A stretch of DNA of 64,000 bases from Labilithrix sp. (GCA_028287035.1 JAQBQL010000066.1:7496-71495), one strand, 5' to 3'; shown: positions 41,896-52,519, counted from the first letter of the stretch. Notes: generated by a model from the sequence alone, not told the origin. Translations and numbers: made by a program.

Positions 41896-42086
41896 GGGCT
41901 TGCAGCCCGTGGAAAGCGTGGACAGCGGCGCGCCGGGGGACAGCGGGGACAACTGCCCTGCCAGCTCGTTGCGAGACTGAAAGGTCACGCGGGCAGTTGA
42001 CCTCGCTGCCCCCCGTCGCTGCTTCCGCTGCCCACCCTTCCCACAGGCTCTACGACTGATTTTTTGGGATTGGCGAGACGGCAGGT
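41896..42086. repeat. Right inverted repeat of the HNH element (itself a long hairpin)
   Basis: Begins 24 nt after the HNH stop. The core 41909-42044 is the same imperfect palindrome as on the left, in opposite orientation: GTGGAAAGCGTGGACAGCGG to CCGCTGCCCACCCTTCCCAC. The outer side carries TCGTAGAGCCTGTG (reverse strand) and the A-tract, as on the left. The remaining bases up to 42148 hold only a degenerate short repeat. Confidence 0.85.
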
Positions 42087-42123
42087 TGATAGAGCTCGAG
42101 GGGCGCTGCCGCCGACGCCGCGT

Positions 42124-42140
42124 GACTTCCTAATCGGCAG
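42124..42140. repeat. Degenerate copy of the CCGTATCGG repeat
   Basis: ACTTCCTAATCGGCAGT matches the ACTTCCGTATCGGCAGT consensus of the 40.1-40.4 kb cluster at 15 of 17 positions. It lies on the far side of the HNH element, so repeats of this family flank the element on both sides. Confidence 0.7.
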
Positions 42141-42148
42141 TCGCCCGA

Positions 42149-42922
42149 CTAGAACGCGACCGCCGGCTCCGACAGGTTGGCGACACCCCGGAAGTGCTTG
42201 TGGATGAACAGGAAGCCGCCGCGGCCGTCGAACGACACGCGGGACGGCGCGCGGCCGAGCGGCGAGGCCAGGCCGAACACGATGGTGATGTCCACGTGGT
42301 CGACGAACGTTGGATTCTTGCTGAGCGAGAAGCCCATCGACAGGAGCTCGCCCTCCTTCTCGTCGATCCACGCCGAGCCCTTGAACGCGTTCTCCGCCGG
42401 GACCTTGGGAACGAAGGCGACCCGCACCCGCCCGTGCTCGGCGTCGCGCTCGGCCACCGTGAAGACGTACCGATCGCGCTCGGTCGGGAGGAAGGGAAGG
42501 TGCAGATCCTTCTTCCGCGCCTCCTCCTGCTCGGACCGGTCCTTGAGGCGCTTCGCGCGGCGCTCGGTCGCGCGCTGCTGGGCCTCCGCGGTCTTGTCCT
42601 TGCCGTTCTCCGTGTAGTGGATGACGTTCGTGATGCGGTCCATCGGCGCGGGCGTCGGGATGGACCGGACCAGGATCTCCTTGGCGTCGGAGACCGACCC
42701 GTCGCCGTCGACCTGCTCGACCTTCCCGGCCATCGTGAAGGCCCCGCGGCGCTTCATGTCCTCGAACCGCTGCGCGTGCTGGCCCGCCGCGAGCATCAGC
42801 GTCTCGGGCACTGCCACCGCGGGATCGACCGCGAGGTCGGCGCGAGCGGGTGCCTCGAGCGCAGGCAGCGCCCCGGCCGTGATGAGACCGACCAGCACGA
42901 AGAGAAGGGTGCCCCGCCGCAT
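42149..42922 (-). CDS. Exported protein of unknown function
   Basis: 257 aa. A signal peptide (RRGTLLFVLVGLITAGALPAL, cleavage near APARA) precedes a soluble domain with a highly charged middle (QQRATERRAKRLKDRSEQEE) and a C-terminal part (FKGSAWIDEKEGELLSMGFSL) that resembles beta-strands of outer-membrane lipoprotein-sorting-like folds. No confident family. Divergent from the GS-like gene. Confidence 0.75.
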   Translation of the reverse strand: MRRGTLLFVLVGLITAGALPALEAPARADLAVDPAVAVPETLMLAAGQHAQRFEDMKRRGAFTMAGKVEQVDGDGSVSDAKEILVRSIPTPAPMDRITNVIHYTENGKDKTAEAQQRATERRAKRLKDRSEQEEARKKDLHLPFLPTERDRYVFTVAERDAEHGRVRVAFVPKVPAENAFKGSAWIDEKEGELLSMGFSLSKNPTFVDHVDITIVFGLASPLGRAPSRVSFDGRGGFLFIHKHFRGVANLSEPAVAF

Positions 42923-43056
42923 CCAGGAAGCCTGGCCCCGCGCGCCACCCCGGGCAAGGCGGACGTTGCGTCGCGGCGCCGATGGGACGCGTGCTGCACC
43001 GCGCCGCGGCCGGACGGCGGCGGTGGACGCGACGTCCCTCGTGGTACCTTCGCGGC

Positions 43057-44445
43057 ATGGACGCAGCGGCGCTGAAGGCGAGATTCGAGGAGCAGCAGGC
43101 CAGGACCGGGCGGCGGATCACGAACGTGAAGGTCGGCGGCTTCGACATCGACGGCGTGCTGCGCGGCAAGCTCGTCTCGCTCGACAAGTTCTGGGGGATG
43201 GTCGAGTCGGGCTTCGGCTTCTGCGACGTCGTCTTCGGCTGGGACATCACCGACGTCCTCTACGACAACGCGAAGGTCACCGGCTGGGACACGGGCTATC
43301 CCGATGCGCACGCGGTGGTCGACACGACGACCCTGCGCTTCCCGCCCGGCGAGCCTGACACGGCGGCGTTCATCGTCGACTTCACGAGCGCCGACGGCTC
43401 GGAGCACCCGGCGTGCCCGCGCTCGCTGCTGAAGCGCGTGCTCGCGCGCGCCGAGGACCAGGGCTTCACCGCCTCCTTCGGCTCCGAGTTCGAGTTCTGG
43501 GTCTTCAAGGAGACGCCCGAGACGCTGCACGAGAAGGGGTTCCGCAACCTGAAGCCCCTCAGCCCCGGCATGTTCGGCTACTCGTGGCTCCGCGAAGACC
43601 AGCACCGCGACTTCGTCCACGCGATCCTCGACGAGATGACCGCGATGGACATCGAGATCGAGGCGCTCCACACGGAGACGGGCCCCGGCGTCTACGAGGT
43701 CGCGCTGCGCTACGACGAGGCGCTGCGCGCCGCCGACAAGGCCGCCCTCTTCAAGACGCACATGAAGGCGCTCGCCTCGCGTCACGGCCTCGCCGTCACC
43801 TTCATGGCGAAGTGGAACGCCGACCTCCCGGGCTCGAGCGGTCACCTCCACCAGTCGCTCTGGACGATCCCGAAGGGCGACAAGGACAAGAAGACGAACG
43901 CCTTCTACGACCCCGCCGGCGAGTTCAAGCTCTCGGCGACCGCGAAGAGCTACCTCGCCGGACAGATCGCGCTGATGCCCGAGCTGACCGCCCTCTACGC
44001 GCCCACCATCAACAGCTACAAGCGGTACGTGCCGGGCGTCTGGGCGCCGATGACCGCCGCGTGGGGCCCGGAGAACCGGACCTGCGCGATCCGCGCGATC
44101 GAGGGCGGGGCGAGCGCGACGCGCCTCGAGTACCGCCAGACCGCCGCCGACATCAACCCGTTCGTCGCCATCGCGACCTGCCTCGCCGCGGGGCTCCACG
44201 GCATCGAGAAGAAGCTCGACGCGCCCCCCGCCGGCAAGGGCGACACCTCGGTCGGCAAGGAGCACGCGTCCCTCCCGCGCACCCTCAAGGAGGCGACCGA
44301 GTGGCTCAAGGCCAGCAAGGGCGCCCGCGAGATCCTCGGCGACGCGTTCGTCGATCACTACGTGATCACTCGGGAGTGGGAGGTCCGGCAGTACGAGCGG
44401 ATCGTCACCGAGTGGGAGCTGAAGCGGTATTTCGAGTCGATCTGA
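43057..44445 (+). CDS. Glutamine synthetase-like gamma-glutamyl ligase
   Basis: 462 aa from the ATG at 43057. It has the GS fold: N-terminal beta-grasp (1-100), catalytic GSEFEFWVF, LHTETGPGVYEV, PGSSGHLHQSLW and RAIEGGASATRLEYRQTAADINPF. The adenylylation-loop and other features of canonical GlnA are not evident, and the protein looks closer to PuuA/GlnA3/GlnA4-type enzymes that gamma-glutamylate amines. It is followed 41 bp later by an Fe-dependent alcohol dehydrogenase, which suggests an amino-alcohol substrate. Confidence 0.88.
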   Translation: MDAAALKARFEEQQARTGRRITNVKVGGFDIDGVLRGKLVSLDKFWGMVESGFGFCDVVFGWDITDVLYDNAKVTGWDTGYPDAHAVVDTTTLRFPPGEPDTAAFIVDFTSADGSEHPACPRSLLKRVLARAEDQGFTASFGSEFEFWVFKETPETLHEKGFRNLKPLSPGMFGYSWLREDQHRDFVHAILDEMTAMDIEIEALHTETGPGVYEVALRYDEALRAADKAALFKTHMKALASRHGLAVTFMAKWNADLPGSSGHLHQSLWTIPKGDKDKKTNAFYDPAGEFKLSATAKSYLAGQIALMPELTALYAPTINSYKRYVPGVWAPMTAAWGPENRTCAIRAIEGGASATRLEYRQTAADINPFVAIATCLAAGLHGIEKKLDAPPAGKGDTSVGKEHASLPRTLKEATEWLKASKGAREILGDAFVDHYVITREWEVRQYERIVTEWELKRYFESI

Positions 44446-44486
44446 CCGCCCGGTGCGGGAATTGTTCTAGGCTTGCCGGTGCCCAC

Positions 44487-45620
44487 ATGAGCCATGTCAC
44501 CTGGAGCTTTCCCACCACCATCGTGTTCGGTAACGGCTCGATCTCCGTCCTCGGCGACCACGTTCGCAAGGCCGGGGGGACGCGCGCCCTCGTCGTCGCC
44601 GATCCCGGCGTCGTGAAGGCCGGCATCGCCGAGAAGGTCCGCAAGGCGCTCGAGGACGGCGGCATCCCGACGATGGTCTTCGACCGCGTCGACCCGAACC
44701 CCGTCGAGCCGAACGTGACCGAGGGCGTCGCCGCCTACCGCTCGCATCGCGCGGACATCGTCATCTCGGTGGGAGGCGGCGCGCCGCTCGACACCGGCAA
44801 GCTCATCGCGCTGAAGACGACCCACGATCGACCGCTCGAGGACTACGACGACGCGACGGGCGGCGATCGCTTCATCACCGCGAACATCCCGCCGATCATC
44901 AACGTGCCGACCACCGCCGGGACCGGAAGCGAGGTCGGTCGCTCCGGCGTCGTCACGCTCGCCGCGACGGGCCGGAAGACGGTGATCTTCTCGCCGTACC
45001 TGCTCGCGCGGGCGGCGATCCTGGACCCGGAGCTCACGGTGAGCATGCCCCCGCGCGTCACCGCGTCGACCGGCTTCGACGCGCTCACCCACTGCATCGA
45101 GGCCTATCTCTCGCTCGGCGATCACCCGATGGCCGACGGGATCGCGATCGCGGGCATCGAGCTCTGCGCCAAGCACCTGCCGCGCGCCGTCGAGGCGGGC
45201 GCCGATCTCGTCGCGCGCGGCGGGATGATGAAGGCCGCCATGATGGGCGCCGTCGCCTTCCAGAAGGGGCTCGGCGTCTGCCACTCGCTCGCGCACCCGC
45301 TGTCGTCCGAGAAGCACATGCACCACGGGCTCGCCAACGCGCTGTGCCTGCCGGCGGTGTGCGACTTCAACAATGCCACCGTGCCGGACCGCATCGAACG
45401 CGTGCGCCGCGCCGTCGACCTCCAGGCCACGAGCCTCGCCAACGCGCTCCGCACGCTGCGCGAGCGCCTCGGGCTGCCGAACGGGCTCGCCGCCGAGGGC
45501 ATCACCAAGGCGGACATCCCGAAGCTCGCTGACAAGGCGATGCAGGATGCGTGTCACACGCTGAACCCGCGCCCGGTCACCCGGGACGACGTGGTGAAGC
45601 TGTACGAGCTCTCGCTCTAG
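44487..45620 (+). CDS. Iron-containing alcohol dehydrogenase
   Basis: 377 aa. Group III ADH fold: GNGSISVLGDHV, NAD-binding GGGAPLDTGK, VPTTAGTGSEVGRSGV, and metal ligands Asp and His in TGFDALTHCIEAYLS, His in GVCHSLAHPLS and His in HHGLANALC. It oxidises a primary alcohol or reduces an aldehyde with NAD(P)(H). It is probably cotranscribed with the GS-like ligase. The stop TAG shares CTAG with the convergent membrane protein gene. Confidence 0.92.
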   Translation: MSHVTWSFPTTIVFGNGSISVLGDHVRKAGGTRALVVADPGVVKAGIAEKVRKALEDGGIPTMVFDRVDPNPVEPNVTEGVAAYRSHRADIVISVGGGAPLDTGKLIALKTTHDRPLEDYDDATGGDRFITANIPPIINVPTTAGTGSEVGRSGVVTLAATGRKTVIFSPYLLARAAILDPELTVSMPPRVTASTGFDALTHCIEAYLSLGDHPMADGIAIAGIELCAKHLPRAVEAGADLVARGGMMKAAMMGAVAFQKGLGVCHSLAHPLSSEKHMHHGLANALCLPAVCDFNNATVPDRIERVRRAVDLQATSLANALRTLRERLGLPNGLAAEGITKADIPKLADKAMQDACHTLNPRPVTRDDVVKLYELSL

Positions 45621-46264
45621 ACGCGGGTGCGCTGGCCGCGGCGCGCCACGCGGCGGTAACCCTCCGCGCCGAGCAGGCCAAGCACGAACGCGAGGCCGGC
45701 CACGCCGTATGCCCAGAACCCGTCGCTCCGCGTGCCCTCGCGCGTGACGAGCACGGCGTTCTCGGTGAGCGGCGTGCCGGAGGCCGCGAAGAGCTCGCGC
45801 TGCGCCGGCGTGAAGCCGCTCTCCCAGAGGACGCTGCGCACCTCGCCCTTCGCCGTCATGGGCGCGCCCGCGACGCGACCGCCGGTTCCCTGGGCGGCGG
45901 AGACCGCCTGCGTCTGCTGGAGGTCGGCGGCCTTCGTCGCGAGCACGACGCTCGCCTTCTGGCCCGGCTGGAAGCCCTCCTCCACCATCGGCACCAGCAC
46001 GATCTCGTCGCCGGGCACGTCGCTGCCGTTCATCTTCGTCGTCGTCCGCTGCACGACCGCGGCCTCGGGGCGGGCTGCGCCGGTGAGCGCGACGTGGTGC
46101 GTCTTCGCGAGATCGGTGGCGAGCTCCATCACGTGCGCGGTCGGCGTGACGGAGACCGGCGGCTTCGTGTCGAGCACGTGCAGCCACGCCGGGAGGAACG
46201 CGACGAAGGCGATCGCGGTCAGGAGGAGCGGCGCGAGCACGTAGACGAGGACGACACGCTTCAT
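45617..46264 (-). CDS. Membrane protein with two terminal TM helices
   Basis: 215 aa. A hydrophobic helix at 4-28, a periplasmic domain of about 145 aa (VVQRTTTKMNGSDVPGDEIVLVPM, KASVVLATKAADLQQ), and a second helix near 180-200 (YGVAGLAFVLGLLGAEGYRR). No family recognised. The two-helix layout is compatible with an envelope sensor or scaffold. Confidence 0.78.
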   Translation of the reverse strand: MKRVVLVYVLAPLLLTAIAFVAFLPAWLHVLDTKPPVSVTPTAHVMELATDLAKTHHVALTGAARPEAAVVQRTTTKMNGSDVPGDEIVLVPMVEEGFQPGQKASVVLATKAADLQQTQAVSAAQGTGGRVAGAPMTAKGEVRSVLWESGFTPAQRELFAASGTPLTENAVLVTREGTRSDGFWAYGVAGLAFVLGLLGAEGYRRVARRGQRTRV

Positions 46265-46325
46265 CCCACCAGCCTAGCGCGCGCCTGCGCCGGCGAGACC
46301 TGATCCCGCTCGGTCGCGCACGCCA

Positions 46326-48044
46326 TCACGGAGACGCGCGAGCTGCGATCTCGCGGTCGGTGAGGTCCTCGATGTCATCGGAGGGCGCGATCTCGCGCGG
46401 GGCCGGGACGAGGGCGCTCTTCATCACGGCGAAGCCCTTCTCGATCTCCTGCCGCCGCAGCAGCTGCGGCTTCGTGAGCTCGCCGGAGAGCGGCCGCTGG
46501 CGCGGGCGGAGCAGCCAGCGCGGCCGCGCGTCGTAGCCGGTCATGCCATTGCGGTCCCGCTCGTGCCGCCGCCCGGCCACGAAGTAGAAGCGCGCGACGA
46601 GGCTCGTGAGCTCGTCGCACGCGCTCGTGCCGCAGTCGGTCTCGTCGGGATTGCCCAGGAAGAGGGCGGCGTAGCGCCGTGCCTCGAGGCCCTCGCGGAG
46701 ATCGGCAGGCGCGCGATCGCCCGCCCGGATCACGTCGTAGAGCGCGGCGGCATGCGCGCTCGTCGCAGGACGCGTGACGTCGCCGGTGGTGGTGACGAGC
46801 ACCTGGCCCTGCCGCTCGAGCTGTCGAACCAGCGCGAAGAACCGGCGGCGCTCCGCGACGTCGTCGCGATCGGGCGCGAGCTCGGTCGGGTCGAAGATGG
46901 CGCCGGCGAGCTGGAGGGCGAGACCCGCGAGGACCAGCGCGGTCACGACGGGCGCGGCGCGCGTGCCCGCCGCGGCCTGCTCGGCGCGCGAGGCCGCCAC
47001 CGCGGTCGCGGCGCACCCGAGCGGAAGCCATGCGACCAGCACGTTCGCCCATCCGCCCGAATGCGCGCGGAACGAGAACGACGCGACCATCGACGCGAGC
47101 ACCGCGGAGGCGAGGACGAGGTCCTGCCAGCTCGCCCCCACGGGAAGGCGGCGCCGGCGGACCAGCGAGGCGAGGACCGGCACGCTCACCGCGATGCTGC
47201 CCGCCGCGATCGCGAACGCCTTCGGCAGGTCCTGCACGAAGAAGATCGAAACGCGCTCGGCGCGGATCCCGTGCGCGCTCGGCAGCGTCAGGCAGTAGTA
47301 GCGGAACCAGCCGTCGGTCGCGATCTCGAGGTACCCGCCGAGCGCCGCGAGCACGAGGCACCCGGCCGCGCCGAAGACCATCGCGCGCCGCCGTTCACCG
47401 GCGAGCGCGAGCCCCACCAGCACCGAGAGGAACGCGAGGAGGCCCGCCTGCTTCGTGAAGAAGGAGAGGCCGAAGAGCGCGCCCGACACCGCGGCGCCGA
47501 GCGTCGTCGTGCGGGTGAAGAGCACCGCCAGCGCCACGAGGAACACCGCGGCGTAGAGCGCGTCGACGCGCTCGAGATCGTAAAAGGCGAGCGTGAGCGA
47601 GTACGTGGCGAGGTGGAGCAGCAGCGCGCCGGCCTGCCAGAAGCTCGAGGCCCCGAGGGCGCGCGCGATGCGAGCGATGGCCCAGGCGGCGCACGCGGTC
47701 GCACCGATCGAGACGACCTTGCACGCGATGAACGTCGGCATCACCTTCGCGAGCGCCGCAGCGATCACGAAGTAGACGGGCGGATACACGAACGGGATGA
47801 ACTCCGCGGACGGCGCCACGTAGAGCCCGCGTCCGTCGCGCACGCGCTCGACGCCGTCGCGGATCGCGCCGGTCATCCACTCGCCGTCGATGGGGTGCCG
47901 GAAGCGCGCGACCACAACCCAGGCGGTCAGGAATGCGAGGACGACGCCGAGGCCCACCGCGATCGCGCGCAGCACGCGGACGCCTGTTTCCTCGCGCTGG
48001 CCGCCGCGCTGGCCGTCGACCCCGATGAGCTCGCTCGGCGCCAC
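46326..48044 (-). CDS. ArnT/PMT-like integral membrane glycosyltransferase
   Basis: 572 aa if started at the GTG at 48044, which has a G-rich stretch 6 nt upstream; an ATG at 48062 is an alternative with no RBS. There are ten or more membrane helices. After the first helix come DGEWMTGAIRDGVERV and FIPFVYPPVYFVIAAAL, and later FDLERVDALYAAVF-like sequence (YDLERVDALYAAVFLVA) and SFFTKQAGLLAFL, as in dolichyl-phosphate mannosyltransferase-type proteins. The C-terminal 130 residues are soluble. The lipid donor and acceptor are unknown. Divergent from the NtrC-type gene. Confidence 0.82.
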   Translation of the reverse strand: MAPSELIGVDGQRGGQREETGVRVLRAIAVGLGVVLAFLTAWVVVARFRHPIDGEWMTGAIRDGVERVRDGRGLYVAPSAEFIPFVYPPVYFVIAAALAKVMPTFIACKVVSIGATACAAWAIARIARALGASSFWQAGALLLHLATYSLTLAFYDLERVDALYAAVFLVALAVLFTRTTTLGAAVSGALFGLSFFTKQAGLLAFLSVLVGLALAGERRRAMVFGAAGCLVLAALGGYLEIATDGWFRYYCLTLPSAHGIRAERVSIFFVQDLPKAFAIAAGSIAVSVPVLASLVRRRRLPVGASWQDLVLASAVLASMVASFSFRAHSGGWANVLVAWLPLGCAATAVAASRAEQAAAGTRAAPVVTALVLAGLALQLAGAIFDPTELAPDRDDVAERRRFFALVRQLERQGQVLVTTTGDVTRPATSAHAAALYDVIRAGDRAPADLREGLEARRYAALFLGNPDETDCGTSACDELTSLVARFYFVAGRRHERDRNGMTGYDARPRWLLRPRQRPLSGELTKPQLLRRQEIEKGFAVMKSALVPAPREIAPSDDIEDLTDREIAARASP

Positions 48045-48077
48045 GACGCCCCCCTTTACCATGCTAAGCTGCCGGCC

Positions 48078-49514
<1,437 letters not shown>

Positions 49515-49516
49515 CC

Positions 49517-50707
49517 GTGGCTCGCTCGCACGCGCTCGCCGGCTCGTGGGCCGCGCTCGCCGGAGCGTCGCTCGCACTGGTCTGTTGCTCGCGGCGAGCT
49601 CCCGATCCGAGCGTGACCGGCGACGCGAGCACGACCGGCGCGGGCAGCGCGATCGTGATCCGTCCCGCCTCCGACGGGACGCGGACGGGTGACTCGGGCG
49701 CGGCGAGGCCCGGCATGGCGTGGGTCCCGCCGGGCACGCTGCGCAGCGGCACCCCCGCCGACAAGGCGCCGCGCGTCGCCGACGAGGAGCCCGCCGGGAC
49801 CGCGGTGGAGATGGGTGGATACTACATCGATCTCCTCCCGTACCCGAACGAGCCGGGGGCGATCCCGACGTCGAACGTGACCCGTGACGAGGCCGAGGCG
49901 CTCTGCGCCGCCAAGGGCAAGCGCCTCTGCTCCGAGCTCGAGTGGGAGCGCGCCTGCAAGGGCCCCGAGAACCTCTCGTACGAGTACAGCGACGTGTACC
50001 GTGCCTCCGCGTGCGGCACCGGCGTCGCACCGGAAGAGGCGGCCCGTCGCCCGGCCGGCGAGCATGTCGTCTGCAAGAGCGGCTTCGGCGTCGCGGACAT
50101 GCACGGCGGCGTCTGGGAGTGGACCGACAGCCCGTGGGGACGCGGCTCGCGCGAGAAGTCGCTCGGCGTCCTCCGCGGCGGCAACTCGGTCGCCGGCGAG
50201 CTGGTCGGCCGCTGCGCCAACGCCATCGGTCGACCGACCGGCAAGCGCGCGCCGACCATGGGGCTTCGCTGCTGCGCGGGAGCGAAGAACGAGGCGCAGG
50301 TGCAGCTCACCGTGAAGGGGCTCCCCGGCTTCGCCACCGTGGGCACGCCCGAGGAGCTCCACGCGACGTGGGAGCCCGTCCTCCGGCCGGTGCTCGGCAT
50401 CGCCGCCAATCACTTCACGCGCGCCTGGAAGTGGATGCCGGTGCCGAACGAGGAGCTCGTCATCATCCTCGGCTGCACGAGCGCGTCGGCCTCCTCCTGC
50501 TCGATCGCGGTGGGGCGCTCGATCGAGGGCGCGGCGACGCTCGTGGGCACGGCCGACGTCGGGCACGCCATGGCGCTCCCCGACGTGGCCCGCGTGGGCG
50601 ACGCGCGGCACCTCCGGGTGCGCGGCCTCGACCCCTCCGGGACGTTCGGCCGGGACCTCACGTACGTGTACGGGCGCGTCGAGATCGGCGACATCAGCCG
50701 TCCCTGA
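49517..50707 (+). CDS. Lipoprotein with FGE/SUMF1-like domain
   Basis: 396 aa; GTG start 2 nt after the NtrC-type stop, so translation is probably coupled. A signal (LAGASLALVCCS) has adjacent cysteines that may be lipidated. Residues 65-265 resemble the formylglycine-generating fold (MAWVPPGTLRSG; AEALCAAKGKRLCSELEWERAC; FGVADMHGGVWEWTD; GVLRGGNS; MGLRCC). The redox-active Cys pair of catalytic FGEs is not at the expected place after RGGNS, so it may be a binding domain. The last 130 residues are of unknown fold. Confidence 0.82.
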   Translation: MARSHALAGSWAALAGASLALVCCSRRAPDPSVTGDASTTGAGSAIVIRPASDGTRTGDSGAARPGMAWVPPGTLRSGTPADKAPRVADEEPAGTAVEMGGYYIDLLPYPNEPGAIPTSNVTRDEAEALCAAKGKRLCSELEWERACKGPENLSYEYSDVYRASACGTGVAPEEAARRPAGEHVVCKSGFGVADMHGGVWEWTDSPWGRGSREKSLGVLRGGNSVAGELVGRCANAIGRPTGKRAPTMGLRCCAGAKNEAQVQLTVKGLPGFATVGTPEELHATWEPVLRPVLGIAANHFTRAWKWMPVPNEELVIILGCTSASASSCSIAVGRSIEGAATLVGTADVGHAMALPDVARVGDARHLRVRGLDPSGTFGRDLTYVYGRVEIGDISRP

Positions 50708-50896
50708 GGGAGCGCGCGGGAGTTTCGACAGGCGCGGGGAACCTTTCCCGGGGCGCCCTGTCATTGTGCGGGAGACGACGATGCAGCGCGCGGGCGGGCC
50801 GGTTCTTCCGGTCCGGCGTGAGGCGTCCGCCCCGTCTCCGAACTGCACCCTCACCCGAGGTGGCTCGCCCTGCGCGCGCCGCCTCACTGGAAGATC

Positions 50897-52453
50897 ATGG
50901 CCACCCACGCATTCGCTCCCCGCTTCGACCTCTCGAACGTCTTCCTCGCGCCCGTGGCCGATGCCGCCGCGCCTGGTGAGCCGAGCTTCGCCCTCCTGGC
51001 GAGCGGGCCGGCGGTGTCGGCCGACGAGGTCGAGTCGCACGTCGACGCCGTCGAGGTGACGGTCCGCTGGGGCAGCCAGGTGCTGAAGGTCGCGCACCTC
51101 GCGCAGGGCGCGAGCTTCTTCGTGGGCGAGGGCTCGGGCCTCGCGCTCCCGGGCGACGTGCTCGGCGCGGAGCGTGCGCCGATCGTGCTGGCGCGCGGGC
51201 CGGGCGCGGTCGTCGTCGCTCCGGCGGCCTCGCGCGGGACGATCGCGCTCCGGGATGGCTCGCGCGAGACGTTCGCCGGCCCGCGCGAGATCTCCCTCGC
51301 GCACGGCATGACCGTCACCCTCGAGGTCGGCCACGAGCGCGCCGACGGCACGACCGGCGAGCCGATCACCTTCGAGATCGGCACCGTCCGCGCGGGCAAG
51401 GTGCTGCCGGTCGGGTTTCTCGCGCAGCTCGCCGGCGGCGCCACCGGGTTCGTCGGGCTCTCGTTCCTCGGCCATGCGGCGATCGTCGCGGCGCTCGCCA
51501 TGTTCATGCCGAAGCTCGGCGCCGACGACGCCGAGGCCATCGACCGCGATCAGATGATGCTGATGCAGCGCATGCTGAACGCGTCCGCCGAGCGGGAGAC
51601 CGAGCAGCTGAAGGAGGAGACGGCCCCGTCCGATTCGCCCGCCGGGGGCGGCAGCGTCGGCGGCGAGGCCCACAAGGGCGAGAGCGGCGCGGCCGGGACG
51701 ACGCGGCCCGTCACCACGAACGGTCGCATGGCGATCAAGGGGACCGAGGATCACGCGGAGCTCTCCCCGAAGCAGGAGGCGGCGCTCGCCGCGGAGTTCG
51801 GCATGATCGGCCTGCTCGGGGCGTCGCGCGCCGCGGACCCGAATGGCCCGAAGTCGCCGTGGGCCACGGTGGCGGTCGGCAACGAGGACAAGTCGGCGGA
51901 GGGCGCGCTCTTCGGCCAGACCATCGACGACGCGGCCGGCTTCGGTCTCGGCCTCTCCGGCGTCGGTGAGGGCGGCGGCGGCAACGGCCTCGGCGTCGGC
52001 GCCGGCGGCATCGGCACGATCGGAGGCGGCGGCGGCAAGGGGCCGTGGGGCTTCGGCCCCGGCGACAAGGGCGGCATGGGCATCGGCCACGGTCCGGGCC
52101 AGGGCGGCCACCCGGTGCATCCGATCCGCCTTCGCCCCGACGGCGAGGCGAAGATCTCGGGCCACCTCCCGCGCGAGGTCATCCAGCGCATCGTCCGCCA
52201 GAACTTCGGCCGCTTCCGCATGTGCTACGAGCAGGGCCTTCGCAACAACCCCGGCCTGACCGGCCGCATCTCGACGGCGTTCGTGATCGGCCGCGACGGC
52301 TCGGTCAGCCAGTCGATGGATGCGGGCTCGGACCTTCCCGACCAGAACGTCGTCGCCTGCGTGGTGAAGAGCTTCCAGTCGCTCTCGTTCCCGTCGCCGG
52401 AAGGCGGCATCGCGACCGTCACCTACCCGATCGTCCTCACGCCCGGCGATTGA
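50897..52453 (+). CDS. AgmX/PglI-type TonB-like energy-transducer protein
   Basis: 518 aa. Residues 45-165 look FHA-like but without clear phosphothreonine-binding residues. A hydrophobic helix (about 180-200; GFVGLSFLGHAAIVAALAMF) precedes a long Gly-rich linker (240-415). The C-terminal domain has FRMCYEQGLRNNPGLTG, FVIGRDGSVSQS and CVVKSFQSLSFPSPEGG, the AgmX signature also seen in the 7977-8642 gene. Probably an inner-membrane protein reaching into the periplasm. The 189-bp gap before it shows nothing I can identify. Confidence 0.85.
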   Translation: MATHAFAPRFDLSNVFLAPVADAAAPGEPSFALLASGPAVSADEVESHVDAVEVTVRWGSQVLKVAHLAQGASFFVGEGSGLALPGDVLGAERAPIVLARGPGAVVVAPAASRGTIALRDGSRETFAGPREISLAHGMTVTLEVGHERADGTTGEPITFEIGTVRAGKVLPVGFLAQLAGGATGFVGLSFLGHAAIVAALAMFMPKLGADDAEAIDRDQMMLMQRMLNASAERETEQLKEETAPSDSPAGGGSVGGEAHKGESGAAGTTRPVTTNGRMAIKGTEDHAELSPKQEAALAAEFGMIGLLGASRAADPNGPKSPWATVAVGNEDKSAEGALFGQTIDDAAGFGLGLSGVGEGGGGNGLGVGAGGIGTIGGGGGKGPWGFGPGDKGGMGIGHGPGQGGHPVHPIRLRPDGEAKISGHLPREVIQRIVRQNFGRFRMCYEQGLRNNPGLTGRISTAFVIGRDGSVSQSMDAGSDLPDQNVVACVVKSFQSLSFPSPEGGIATVTYPIVLTPGD

Positions 52454-52519
52454 GAGCGAGCGAACCCGAGCGCAGGGAGCCTGGACAAGGGCGGGGGCGG
52501 GGGCCATGCTCTCTCCCCC

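Larger units (their letters stand above)
40444..42086 (+). mobile_element. Candidate mobile/selfish element: HNH gene between long inverted repeats
   Basis: A 386-aa HNH endonuclease gene (40711-41871) is bracketed by inverted repeats at 40444-40642 and 41896-42086 that are close to 90% identical by eye over about 190 bp. No transposase is present and no target-site duplication is visible at the outer ends. Repeat-cluster DNA lies on both sides. The element definition is inferred from symmetry. Confidence 0.6.

Noticed and set aside
40430..42100. Classical insertion sequence with target-site duplication
   Set aside because: No transposase is encoded and the bases outside the two inverted repeats do not form a direct duplication.
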